Positions 18,784-27,989 of a stretch of DNA of 64,000 bases are shown here, one piece after another. The stretch comes from CAVYXF01 sp963772335. GTDB taxonomy: Bacteria > Pseudomonadota > Alphaproteobacteria > Rhizobiales > Rhodomicrobiaceae. The position numbers were made by a program, and so were the translations under genes. The DNA lies in contig CAVYXF010000001.1 of NCBI GenBank assembly GCA_963772335.1, forward strand, positions 310,001 through 374,000, written 5' to 3'. The notes below the pieces were generated by a model. It saw only the letters and a program-made list of their open reading frames with translations. It was not told the DNA's origin and did not search any database. Position 1 is the first letter of the stretch; each line of letters opens with the position of its first letter.

Positions 18784-19000
18784 GTCCTCCCTAAGCAGCC
18801 GTATTCGCCCGGGGGTCGCTCTTCTTATGGCGAAGCCAGGGCGTTTCCATGTCCCGACCGCGATTGCCGTGGCGGCTCTAGCCCGATTTCATGACACCGC
18901 TTGGCGATTTTTGCAAAAATTTCGTCCGAGCTGAAACAAAAGCAGCCGCTCCGCTCTGCGACTTTGGGAGGAGGCCCCGTGGCAGAACCGTGTACAAGAC
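18784..19000. other. Non-coding region upstream of the livG operon
   Basis: The promoter of the livG-to-ligase operon should lie here. I could not identify it with confidence. Confidence 0.3.
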
Positions 19001-19028
19001 AAAAAGCCGCCCCTTTCGGGACGGCTTC
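19001..19028 (-). terminator. Rho-independent terminator of the cold-shock gene
   Basis: Read on the minus strand, AAGCCGTCCC-GAAA-GGGGCGGCTTTTT forms a strong stem with a GAAA tetraloop and a run of five T, 40 bases after the csp stop. One stem position is a G-T pair. Confidence 0.8.
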
Positions 19029-19067
19029 CTGGCGCGGCGGCTGATTCCACCGGCGAAATCGGTATCG

Positions 19068-19277
19068 CTAGGCGACCTGAAGCGTGCTCACGGCGATCTT
19101 GCCGGTGCGCTGGTCCCTTTGCGTTTCGAACTGGACCTTCTGGCCCTCGCCGAGACGGCGGATGCCGGCGCGCTCCAGTGCCGTCGCGTGCACGAACACG
19201 TCATTGCCGCCATCATCCGGTTGGATGAAGCCATAGCCTTTTTGCTCGTTATAGAATTTGACAGTTCCGCTAGTCAT
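19068..19277 (-). CDS. Cold-shock protein (CspA family)
   Basis: 69 residues from the ATG at 19277 (MTSGTVKFYNEQKGYGFIQP). The two RNA-binding motifs are present: RNP1 as KGYGFI and RNP2 as DVFVHA. The protein is a single OB-fold nucleic-acid chaperone. A terminator follows, so it is a one-gene transcript. A DEAD-box helicase lies 900 bases away, divergently oriented. Confidence 0.95.
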   Translation of the reverse strand: MTSGTVKFYNEQKGYGFIQPDDGGNDVFVHATALERAGIRRLGEGQKVQFETQRDQRTGKIAVSTLQVA

Positions 19278-19652
19278 TCCGTTTGCCTTTTCACAGCGTA
19301 AATGCAGATGCCCCGCACCGCCCAAGGGCGACAGTGGGCGAAGTCGAGTTTTGGAGAAGTTTGAGTGTGCACCCAGCCATGCTCAGGTGAAACGGCCCAA
19401 TCGTCTGGCCAAAGTCGAGGATTGCAAATTAATACGGAACGGAGGCGATGACAAGCCCGGACCAGGGGCGCCGCAGGCAAAGTTCCTGCTGGGTCAGGAG
19501 ATTGCCGGGCAAGCCGCGCTGGAATTTCGCCGGAATTGCACCATATATTGGACGAGGAGAGCCGGGCAGAACCAGCATCTTGCGATCCACAGCAAATGCG
19601 GCAGCGATCTAACCGGCGCGGACGAGCCCGGCTCAATTGAGGAGTATGCATT
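19278..19652. other. Divergent region upstream of csp
   Basis: 375 bases between the csp start and the next plus-strand gene. Cold-shock genes commonly have a long structured leader, and this space could hold one. The open frames here look like shadows. I found no clear promoter. Confidence 0.35.
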
Positions 19653-19916
19653 ATGCCTTTCCGCGGGATCCCGAAGGAAGAAATCGAGCGCCGGTCCCAG
19701 GAACGCTCGGACAAGGCCGAGCAGCGCAGGGTCGATGCGTTGAAGGCGCTCAAACTTCACGAGGAGACACGGGAGGCGGAACTTGCCAAGACGCAGCGGC
19801 TGCGGGCGCTCCGCCTTGCGAAGGAAGAAGCCGAAAAGCAGGGCGCGAAAGCACCACAACTGCGCAAAACACCTGTTCGAAAGTTTCCCGCGAAGCGCAA
19901 GGCCGCTATTGGTTGA
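19653..19916 (+). CDS. Hypothetical 87-residue highly charged helical protein
   Basis: Starts MPFRGIPKEEIERRSQERSD at an ATG preceded by TTGAGGAGT. About half of the residues are Lys, Arg or Glu, with heptad-like stretches (KAEQRRVDALKALKLHEETR) and a basic tail (RKFPAKRKAAIG). That suggests one long helix with a nucleic-acid-binding end. It has no known domain that I recognise. Confidence 0.55.
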   Translation: MPFRGIPKEEIERRSQERSDKAEQRRVDALKALKLHEETREAELAKTQRLRALRLAKEEAEKQGAKAPQLRKTPVRKFPAKRKAAIG

Positions 19917-20174
19917 CTTGTGCACTGCAACATGCAATAAGGCTGCACCGCTCGATCGAGCGGTTTCCGGCGCTTCAGCCGCGTGAAGGACATTATCAAG
20001 GCTCAGAGCTGATGCTTGCGAGCCGAATTGTTCCCTGTTGAGCACCCTTAAGAATTAAGCAACGACAGCCCAGGCACGCGGGGCGTCACCAAAAAGATGA
20101 GCCCTGTCCGGCAATTGTGCCTGCCTGAAGTGCAGGTACGCCGCTGCGGCTGCTAAAGGAAAGCTCGACATTCG

Positions 20175-21506
20175 ATGAAATTTGCTGATCTCGGCCTCGC
20201 CGCGCCACTTTTGAAGGCGCTTCAGGGCGAAGGCTATTCCACGCCCACTCCGATCCAGGCGCAGGCCATCCCGGCGGTGCTGGCCGGCTCCGACCTGCTC
20301 GGCATCGCTCAGACCGGCACCGGCAAAACGGCCGCCTTCGCGTTGCCGATTCTCGATCTCCTCGCCCGCAATAACCGCCGCGCACCGCGCAGGGGTTGCC
20401 GCGTTCTCGTGCTGTCCCCGACGCGCGAACTCGCCTCACAGATCGCAGACAGCTTCCGGGTCTATGGCCGCTATTTGCAGCTTTCGGTCGCCACCGTGTT
20501 TGGCGGCGTAGCGCATCGTCCACAGATCCAGGCGCTGGCAAAGGGCGTCGATGTCCTGATTGCAACGCCGGGGCGCCTGCTCGATCACATCGAGGAAGGC
20601 GTAGCCATCCTTGCGGAGACAGAGATTTTTGTGCTCGATGAGGTCGATCAGATGCTCGATCTGGGCTTCGTCAAACCCATCCGCCGCATTGCAAGCCAGT
20701 TCCGAGTCCAGCGCCAGAACCTGTTTTTCTCAGCGACGATGCCGGCCGAGATCGCAGGCCTCGCCAATGAATTGCTCCGCAATCCCGTGAGGATCGCGGT
20801 TGCACCGGTCGCCACCACCGTCGACAGCGTCACCCAAAGTGTCATCCATATCGAGCACTCAAAGAAACCGGCGCTTCTGGTCGAGCTGTTCGCCAATCCC
20901 GAGATGACGCGCGCTCTGGTCTTCACCCGCACCAAGCGCGGCGCTGACCGCGTTGCTCGCCGCCTCGAGGAGGAGGGCATTGATGCCTCGGCCATTCATG
21001 GCAACAAGAGCCAGAAGCAGCGCGAGGCGGCGCTGAACGCATTCCGCAAGGCGAAGATCCGGGTTCTCGTCGCCACCGACATCGCCGCGCGCGGCATCGA
21101 CGTGGATGGCGTGTCGCATGTGATTAATTACGAGCTGCCGGAAGTGCCCGAGGCCTATGTGCACCGGATCGGGCGCACGGCTCGCGCTGGCGCGGCGGGC
21201 AGCGCCATTTCCCTGTGCGACGCCACCGAGCGCGATTTCCTGCGCGGCATCGAGCGGCTGACGCGGCAGTCAATCGCCAGCGAGGATCGCCGCAGCGCGC
21301 AAGGGTCGGCTCCCGCCAAAGCAGATCGCCCGAGGGCCAGCAGCGGCCGCCAGGCCCCGCGCGGCAATGACAGACAGGTGGCGCCGTCCGACGGGCGTCG
21401 CCAAGCGCATGATCCCGTCAAAGCGCAGCCGAAGCGGCGGCGCGCCCGGCGGAAAAGCTACCGGCCGGATGGCCCTTCGATGTCTCGCGCCGCACCCGCG
21501 AACTAG
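20175..21506 (+). CDS. DEAD-box RNA helicase (RhlE-like), DEVD variant
   Basis: 443 residues. Q motif TPTPIQAQAIP, Walker A AQTGTGKTAA, motif Ia PTRELASQ, GG and TPGRLLD motifs, then motif II as VLDEVDQMLDLGF (near residue 156) instead of DEAD. Motif III is SAT, followed by FTRTKRGADRVA, TDIAARGIDVDGV and HRIGRTARAG. A basic, disordered tail of about 80 residues follows. The Asp and Glu used for catalysis are kept; only Ala is Val. It probably remodels structured RNA, perhaps in the cold, given the csp gene nearby. Confidence 0.92.
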   Translation: MKFADLGLAAPLLKALQGEGYSTPTPIQAQAIPAVLAGSDLLGIAQTGTGKTAAFALPILDLLARNNRRAPRRGCRVLVLSPTRELASQIADSFRVYGRYLQLSVATVFGGVAHRPQIQALAKGVDVLIATPGRLLDHIEEGVAILAETEIFVLDEVDQMLDLGFVKPIRRIASQFRVQRQNLFFSATMPAEIAGLANELLRNPVRIAVAPVATTVDSVTQSVIHIEHSKKPALLVELFANPEMTRALVFTRTKRGADRVARRLEEEGIDASAIHGNKSQKQREAALNAFRKAKIRVLVATDIAARGIDVDGVSHVINYELPEVPEAYVHRIGRTARAGAAGSAISLCDATERDFLRGIERLTRQSIASEDRRSAQGSAPAKADRPRASSGRQAPRGNDRQVAPSDGRRQAHDPVKAQPKRRRARRKSYRPDGPSMSRAAPAN

Positions 21507-21562
21507 CTGTGGTCCACGGGCGGGCGGGACTGTGATGACGGCGCCGGAATACGAAGCCGCCG

Positions 21563-22693
21563 TCATGCCATGATCCTGAATTTGTGCTCATGGATCTCGC
21601 GCGCCTCGCCGCGCCCGTAAGCTGCCGTCGGCACGAAAACTGTGCCGTCGAACAGCATGCGCGCCGTGCGGATGAGGCCGGCGCGCTCGACCACGGGCGC
21701 TTCCTGCGTGCCGCCGACCTCCAGCCTGATGCTGAACTCGCCGGTCGGGTGCTCAACCGAGATGATCTTCACCCGGCCGTCCGGCATGCGCGCCGCGCGG
21801 CCGGCTGGAGAGCCGGGCAGGCAGGCGGCCGTCGCCACCGTCACGGCCGCAAACACCCCGATCGAGGCATGGCATTCATGCGGGATGAAGCTGCGCGTCG
21901 ATATGTGGCCGCGCGCGACCGGCGGCGCGACGAGAGCGATCTTCGGCACCACCTTGGCGCTGACGTCGCCGAGCTTCATCAGCGGCCCGGCAGCACGGCG
22001 GATTTCCTCCAGCCGCGCCTTCAACTCGGCATCCTTGTCGAGCTGATCGCGGGGCTCATAGCCGGTGCGGCCAAGATCGGCGGCGGCGAGCACGATCACC
22101 GGCATGCCGTTGTCGATCAGCGTGCACTCGACGCCGGCAACGCAATCGACCACATTGCCGGTCGGAAGCAGCGCGCCGCAGACTGAACCGGCGGCATTCA
22201 GGAAGTCGATGGCGATTGGCGCCGCCGTCCCTGGGACGCCATCGATACGGGCACCGCCCTCATACTGGACCCGCCCGCCGGGTGTCTCGATGAGCAGCTC
22301 GGCGATGGTACCGGTGTTGAGCATGTGCACCCTGACGCGCGTCTTGCGGTCCTCGGCGTTGACCAGACCACGCTCAATAGCGAACGGCCCGACACCGGCG
22401 AGGATATTGCCGCAATTTGGCGTGGTATCCACCGCCGCCCGGTCGACACCGACCTGGGCGAACAGAAAATCGACATCGCAATCCGGAAGCGCCGAGCGCG
22501 AGACGATAGCGACCTTGCTGGTTGAGGGATGGGCACCGCCCAGTCCGTCGATCTGGCGAGGATCAGGCGAACCCATTGCCGCAAGCAAAATCGGATCGCG
22601 GCTGTGCGGGGCCGATGGCAGATCGTCGGCGAGGAAGTATGCGCCTTTGGAGGTGCCCCCGCGAATGAGCATGCAGCGAATGCCGGTGAGCAT
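21563..22693 (-). CDS. 4-oxalomesaconate tautomerase-like protein (GalD/PrpF family)
   Basis: 376 residues. It reads very like GalD of pseudomonads: CMLIRGGTSKGAYFLADDLP, MGSPDPRQIDGLGGAHPSTS, NCGNILAGVGPFAIERGLV, DNGMPVVI-type loop (IDNGMPVIVLAA) and IEHPTGEFS-like ending (VEHPTGEFSIRLE). The family converts the keto/enol tautomer of oxalomesaconate in the gallate/protocatechuate meta-cleavage route, while PrpF itself acts in 2-methylcitrate metabolism. It stands alone here with no other ring-cleavage gene, so the substrate is not certain. Confidence 0.85.
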   Translation of the reverse strand: MLTGIRCMLIRGGTSKGAYFLADDLPSAPHSRDPILLAAMGSPDPRQIDGLGGAHPSTSKVAIVSRSALPDCDVDFLFAQVGVDRAAVDTTPNCGNILAGVGPFAIERGLVNAEDRKTRVRVHMLNTGTIAELLIETPGGRVQYEGGARIDGVPGTAAPIAIDFLNAAGSVCGALLPTGNVVDCVAGVECTLIDNGMPVIVLAAADLGRTGYEPRDQLDKDAELKARLEEIRRAAGPLMKLGDVSAKVVPKIALVAPPVARGHISTRSFIPHECHASIGVFAAVTVATAACLPGSPAGRAARMPDGRVKIISVEHPTGEFSIRLEVGGTQEAPVVERAGLIRTARMLFDGTVFVPTAAYGRGEAREIHEHKFRIMA

Positions 22694-23169
22694 AAGGGTT
22701 TCTCCTTATGGTTTTCTGGCGCCGCGTACCTCGGCCTCGGCTTTGGCGCGCCGCTCGGGCCCGGGCACCACATCCTCGAAGACAATGTCATAAAGTCGTG
22801 AGTGTCACGCGCCCACAGCGCATGAGATCAGCCGAAAACGCTACCCCACCCTCACCAAAAGCCAAGCAGGCGAACTCTATGAGCTTGTCCTCAGCCACGG
22901 CGCATGTCCTGCCGCTTGAGATCGGGGACAAAGATGGTCGCAGGCCTTGACCCCGAAAGCAATTGAGAACGGCCGTTGAATGAGGGGATTTCTTTATCCA
23001 CGGCCGCAAAGCGCACTCTGGACTTGGCGAGGTGAAGTCAGCTGGGACGCTGGGGGGTGCACTGAGTAGACTGTTGTACTCAACCGCACAGCTGTGTATC
23101 TTTCCCCTACGAAATTATACCAACCGCCTTGGGCAGTATACTTACGGAAAACCAGCGCGGGGAGAGGGT
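22694..23169. other. Gap without a convincing gene
   Basis: About 475 bases between two divergent genes. A 73-codon frame on the minus strand (22788-23009) has no clear ribosome binding site or family. Nothing else recognisable. Confidence 0.3.
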
Positions 23170-24153
23170 ATGGGGCGTTTCACGCGCAGAGAAATCTTGT
23201 TGAGCGCCGCCGCCGCGAGCATCGCGTTTGGCCTCGACCGCCATTTGGCAATCAGCGCCCCCGTCACCGAGCAGAGATCGCCCGATCCACAACCGGGCTT
23301 TTACCGTTTTATCGTCGGCGATGCCGAATGTATCGTGATTTACGATGGCATTTGGGAGAAACCGCATGACCCGAGTTTCGTCAAGAACGCCAGTGTCGCT
23401 GATGTCAAACAAGCGCTTATTGTTGCGGGGCTAAAGGCGGATTTTATCCCGATCCCAGTCGCAGCGCTCGTGGTCAAGACCAAGCATAAGCTGGTCCTTT
23501 GCGACGCGGGAGGCGGCGGACAGGTTCATCCCCTCAATCCCAATTCGGTGCTCGTCTCTGGCAAGCTCATCCCCAATCTGTGGGCGGCGGGGATCGATCC
23601 GCAGAAGATCCAGACGATCCTGGTCTCGCATTTCCACCCCAACCACATTCTCGGTCTTGTCGAGCCCCTAACCAATCGCCCGGTATTCCCGAATGCGGAG
23701 ATTATCGTCCCCGGTGTCGAGTACCGATGGTGGATCAATGCCTTGGAGGTGGGTGGCCTATCAGCGGAGTGGCGCCGGGTTGGCGAGCGTATCCAGGGGT
23801 CGCTGGCGAAGTGGAAGAATGTGCTGCGGGTCGAGGGCGAGGACGAAGTCGTGCCGGGTATCCGTTTCGTCGGTGCTCCAGGCCATACCCCCGGTCATAC
23901 TGCCCTCCATCTCTCCTCCGGCAACGCGCAATTGCTGATTTCTGCCGATCTGATCTGTGTGCCCGCGCTGTTTGCTGCGCATCCGAGCTGGCAAGGTTCT
24001 TATGATCAGGACGGTCAGAAGGCTGTTGAGACGCGACGGAGACTACTCGACAGGGTAATTACTGATAATATGATGATTAGCGGTACGCATTTTCCCTGGC
24101 CGGGCGTAGGGAAGATTACAAAAGACGGAGCCGGTTACGCCTTTGTTCTCTAG
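23170..24153 (+). CDS. Tat-exported MBL-fold metallo-hydrolase with HxHxNH motif
   Basis: About 327 residues from the ATG at 23170, which has GGGGAGAGGG directly upstream. The N-terminus MGRFTRREILLSAAAASIAFG fits a twin-arginine signal (TRREILL). The fold is metallo-beta-lactamase: HFHPNH (near residue 155), APGHTPGHT, ISADLI and SGTHFPWPG supply the metal ligands. The Asp of the usual HxHxDH is Asn, which removes a ligand of the second metal. Relatives include lactonases and other periplasmic hydrolases. Substrate not predictable. Confidence 0.85.
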   Translation: MGRFTRREILLSAAAASIAFGLDRHLAISAPVTEQRSPDPQPGFYRFIVGDAECIVIYDGIWEKPHDPSFVKNASVADVKQALIVAGLKADFIPIPVAALVVKTKHKLVLCDAGGGGQVHPLNPNSVLVSGKLIPNLWAAGIDPQKIQTILVSHFHPNHILGLVEPLTNRPVFPNAEIIVPGVEYRWWINALEVGGLSAEWRRVGERIQGSLAKWKNVLRVEGEDEVVPGIRFVGAPGHTPGHTALHLSSGNAQLLISADLICVPALFAAHPSWQGSYDQDGQKAVETRRRLLDRVITDNMMISGTHFPWPGVGKITKDGAGYAFVL

Positions 24154-24218
24154 TGCCGATGAAATGAGACGCAGAATATCTAGCAGATGCGCATGAGGTT
24201 TTGTTTTGGTTGCGGCTG

Positions 24219-26448
24219 ATGAAAACGCACTATGACGTTCTCGGCGTCGCTTTCGGCGCCGATTATGACACGATCAGGACGGCTTATCGCAGGGCGCTCA
24301 AGTCGCATCATCCTGATTTGCATAAAGGTGATGCCGAAGCCGAGCAGCATAGCAAGGAGATCATCGACGCCTATGCTGTGCTCAAGGATGAGGCATTGCG
24401 GACGGTCTATGATCAATACTTGCTACACCGCCGGCAACAGCAGCGCCGGCTTTTTTTGATTGCCGGCTTGCTCGGGGCGGGGCTGGTTTGTGCCGGGAGC
24501 CTTGTTTATCTGCACGTCAGCTCAGACACACCTGTTTTAGCCACGTCCGAGCCACCGCTGCGCGTGACGTCTCTTCCGCTAGCCGACGATGATCCTAGAC
24601 GCAGCGCAGGCGCGGACAGTCCCGCGCCGATGTTGACGCCCGAAAGCATCGCGAGGGTAGAGCCAGCTGCGGCCTCCAATGCTGAATCTGCCAATATTCA
24701 AGGCTCCTGGGCCACCAAGGAGGAGCCCGAAAGGGTCGCGGATGCCGACGGCCAGGTTCCGCTTTCCGGCACGTCCGAACCCGTCGCGTCAATGGAGAGT
24801 TCCGCCTCCTCCGGTCGAGGAGCCGGAGCGGAGCGCATCTGAAACGGCCGAAACGCCACCGGCATTGAAGCCCGCACAGGTGGCGGAAGCCGAGCCCTCC
24901 CCAAAACCGGCCGCAACGCCGGAGCGCATCCTCACGATCGACAGCCCCGCCACCGTGTCAGGAGAACCTGCGCCGGCCTCGAACGCTAAGGCTGCTGAGG
25001 CTACGGCGCCTAAGATGTCTGCGCCGACCGAGTCACCTGCTCCCACCGCAGAACAGTCGAGCCCGACCGTCACGGTAGAGAAGCCGGCAGCGCCGGCAAC
25101 GGAGCCACGGCAAATTGCGCAGCTTGGCACGCCCACGGTGCTGACAGCAAAGCCCGACCAGGACCGAGGCGTCGCGGCCGGGCTCGCTGAGCCTCCGGTG
25201 TCGAAACCAGAGCCAAGAATTGAGATACCGGCCATCGCGCAGGCGAAGCCGGAGTTGCCCGCGCCTCCTGCGGTGGAGCCTGATCCGCCCTCCAAGGCCG
25301 GGCAGGCCGCCGTTCCAGCCAAAGCGCCTGAGCGCTTGGCCAAGCCAGAGCTGCCCGCGCCTCCTGGCGTGAAGCCTGATCCGCCCAAGGCCGGGCAGGC
25401 CACCGCTCCGGCCAAAACACATGAGCGCTTGGCCAAGGCGGACACGCCGGCAAGCTCGACAACGAAGTCGAAATGGGTTTCAAGCGCCGAAAATCTTTCC
25501 GCGCCAACTCCGCCATGGCTGGCGGACTTGGGCGATGTTCCGGCGCTTCTCAGGCAAGACGCGCCTCCCCCGGCACCCGACACGGCCCAGCCGGCAAATT
25601 CGGTCATAGCGTCATTGACGCCGGCCGAAATGACGCCGCGGGCCGAAGTGCCTGCAAAGCCCTCGCATGCCGAGGCCAGACAAGCAGCAATACCGCAGCC
25701 GGCTCGGACCGAAGAAGGCGGAAATGCACCAAAGGATATCACCGGCGCCCTTCCGGACGAAAAAGAGGAGGCGCCCGCAAGTTTGCCCGCTCCGGCGGCA
25801 ATGGTCGCCAACCCGACCCCGCGGCCGGAGGAAGTTGATCCTCTCGCAAGCATCAGGCCGCGTGATCCCAAGGTGCATGTAGCCGAGGGACTGGCCTCGT
25901 TGACGATCGGCGCCTTCAATCAGGCGATCGCCTCTTTCGACAAGGCCATTCTGCTCGATCCCGCCAACCCACAGTACCGTCTGCATCGCGCGGCGGCACA
26001 GGTTGGCAAGGGTGATCTCGACCGGGCACTCGCCGACTATAATGCGGCGCTGACTCTCGACGAAAACAGCATCGCGGCGTTTCGCGGCCGCAGCGTCCTG
26101 TGGCTTCGCCGCTCCGACGTCGAGCGGGCTCTTGCCGATCTTGACCAGGCGATACGACTCAGCTTTTCCGACCCCGACATCTATCGGGAACGCGGCATGA
26201 TCTGGTTTGACCGGGGCCGCTATGACCGCGCCATTGCGGATTTCACGCGCGCCATCGAGCTCAAGCCGAATTTCGCCAGCGCTTATGTCAGTCGGGGCCT
26301 AGCCTTTCAGCGCAAAGGCGATACCGTGACGGCGGAAATCAACTTCGAGAAGGCGAAGCTCATCGATCCCTTCATCACCAAAACCCATAGCGAGCTGTAT
26401 CGGAGCCTGGAGAAGAAGCGCCGCACTTCGCAGGCGCCCCCAAATTAA
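24219..26448 (+). pseudogene. J-domain / membrane / TPR protein, split by a frameshift
   Basis: Two frames form one plausible protein. The first starts MKTHYDVLGVAFGADYDTIR (ATG 24219; a TTG at 24201 next to GAGG is an alternative). It contains a J domain with HHPDL and a membrane segment LFLIAGLLGAGLVCAGSLVYL. It ends at 24842. The second frame carries on with a long Pro/Ala/Glu linker (about 25-25.8 kb) and four or so TPR units (AEGLASLTIGAFNQAIASFD through AYVSRGLAFQRKGD) to 26448. The frames meet near 24780-24840. A DnaJ-type cochaperone anchored in the membrane with a periplasmic TPR end is the likely design. The second half alone has no good start. Confidence 0.7.
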
Positions 26449-26477
26449 GCTTCTTGCGCTTTTGCCTCGTCGGCCGG

Positions 26478-27470
26478 CTACATCCCCCAGCGCAGCGCTG
26501 CGGTGTGGACCCGCGCGTCCCAGAGCGCCTGCATCTCGCGGTCGAGCTTGGTAAGCGTGATGGAGCAGCCAGCCATCTCCAGCGACGTGCAGTAATTGCC
26601 AACCAGCGAGCGCGCAACCTTGAGGCCGCGTTTCTCGCACTGCCGGGCCGCCGCATCATACATGCCATAAAGTTCCATCAGCGGCGTCCCGCCCATGCCG
26701 TTGACCAGGAGCAGCACCTCCTGGCCGCTGGCCGGCTGGATCAACTCACAGATCGCGCCGATCATCTCCTCGGCAATCGCATCGGCATTCATCATCGCCA
26801 CGCGCCGCCGGCCGGGCTCACCATGAATGCCCACGCCCATTTCCATCTCGTTCTCGCCAAGCGCGAAAGTCGGCTTGCCGGCCGCCGGAACAGTGCAACT
26901 CGTCAAAGCGACGCCCATGGTGCCCGAGGCAGCATTGATACGCTCACCGAGCGCCTTGCAGGCCGAAAGGTCGGCGCCCTGTTCGGACGCTGCGCCGAGC
27001 ATCTTTTCGATGATGACGGTTGCGGCAACGCCCCTGCGGCCCTGGCTGTGCAGGGAGCTTTCTACGGCGACATCGTCATTGGTGAGCACCGTCTGGATAG
27101 CGCCGCCTGACATCTCGCCGGCCATCTCGAAATTCATGACGTCGCCCGCATAGTTCTTGACGATGAATAGCACGCCCGCCCCGCCATCGACCGCCTGGCT
27201 TGCCGCCAGCATCTGATCCGGCGTCGGCGAGGTGAATACCTGGCCCGGGCAGGCGGCGTGCAGCATGCCATAGCCGACTAACCCGGCATGCATCGGCTCA
27301 TGGCCGGAGCCGCCGCCCGAAACCAGGGCCACCTTGCCCTGGCTGGGGCCGCCTTTGCGCGCAACGAAAGTCGGATCGAAATGCACCGAGACGATATCGG
27401 CGTGGGCTAGCCCAAAGCCGCGCAGGCTTTCGGTGAGAACGTCAGCCACATTGTTCATGAACTTTTTCAT
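26478..27470 (-). CDS. dhaK: Dihydroxyacetone kinase subunit DhaK
   Basis: About 330 residues from the ATG at 27470 (MKKFMNNVADVLTESLRGF), with GGGAGGAA upstream. The substrate-binding features are present: VALVSGGGSGHEPMHAG and the His that binds dihydroxyacetone covalently in MGVGIHGEPG. LLLVNGMGGTPLMELYGMYD follows. DhaK holds the substrate while DhaL, rephosphorylated by DhaM, delivers the phosphate. It is the last gene of the dha operon, 90 bases after the HTH gene. Confidence 0.95.
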   Translation of the reverse strand: MKKFMNNVADVLTESLRGFGLAHADIVSVHFDPTFVARKGGPSQGKVALVSGGGSGHEPMHAGLVGYGMLHAACPGQVFTSPTPDQMLAASQAVDGGAGVLFIVKNYAGDVMNFEMAGEMSGGAIQTVLTNDDVAVESSLHSQGRRGVAATVIIEKMLGAASEQGADLSACKALGERINAASGTMGVALTSCTVPAAGKPTFALGENEMEMGVGIHGEPGRRRVAMMNADAIAEEMIGAICELIQPASGQEVLLLVNGMGGTPLMELYGMYDAAARQCEKRGLKVARSLVGNYCTSLEMAGCSITLTKLDREMQALWDARVHTAALRWGM

Positions 27471-27560
27471 GTCATTCCTCCCATGGCCCTGAGTTGCTCT
27501 TGTGCTGCTGTCCGCTGTCGCTGCGCTCCGGCATACGCCGGACAACAGCGGGCGCCGTTC

Positions 27561-27989
27561 TCATTTCTCCCCGGGCTCCTGCATCAGCGCGATCACCCGC
27601 TCGGCGAAATCCCGGATCAGCTGCTCCACCTCCCGGCGGCGCTCGGGATCGGCGAACTGCGGCAGCGGAATGCGCAGCACGCCTTCCTCGAAATGCGCAA
27701 GCTCCTCGATGGCGCCGAACTGACCGGGATGGGCGCGAGCATAAATCTCCATAAACATGCGCTGCTCCTCGGGCGAGAAATGGCACACCTTGAACAGCGC
27801 GGGGATATGCTGGGCCGGCAGCGGCACGCGATAGGCTGGGTTGGTGACCTGCGAAATAAAGCTCTTATGCGTGCCGAACGCTCCGGCAAGCTTCTGTCGC
27901 GTGCCGGACGGACGGCGATCAATATAGAGGCGCAAGAGCGCCTTATATTCGGCAATCGCATCGCTCGGCGGAGCGGTTCCGTCGGCCAT
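27561..27989 (-). CDS. Small helix-turn-helix-like protein in the dha operon
   Basis: 142 residues. The N-terminal part reads like a DNA-binding helix-turn-helix (GTRQKLAGAFGTHKSFISQVTN), followed by a helical C-terminus. It starts inside the stop codon of the EI gene (TAATG), so expression is coupled to the PTS genes. A regulator of the operon is the simplest role (inference); it is not DhaR-like in size. Confidence 0.65.
   Translation of the reverse strand: MADGTAPPSDAIAEYKALLRLYIDRRPSGTRQKLAGAFGTHKSFISQVTNPAYRVPLPAQHIPALFKVCHFSPEEQRMFMEIYARAHPGQFGAIEELAHFEEGVLRIPLPQFADPERRREVEQLIRDFAERVIALMQEPGEK

Noticed and set aside
18891..19301. Plus-strand frame over csp
   Set aside because: Antisense to a cold-shock gene with perfect RNP motifs and its terminator.
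22788..23009. 73-codon minus-strand frame
   Set aside because: No ribosome binding site and no recognisable product; possibly a remnant but cannot be supported.
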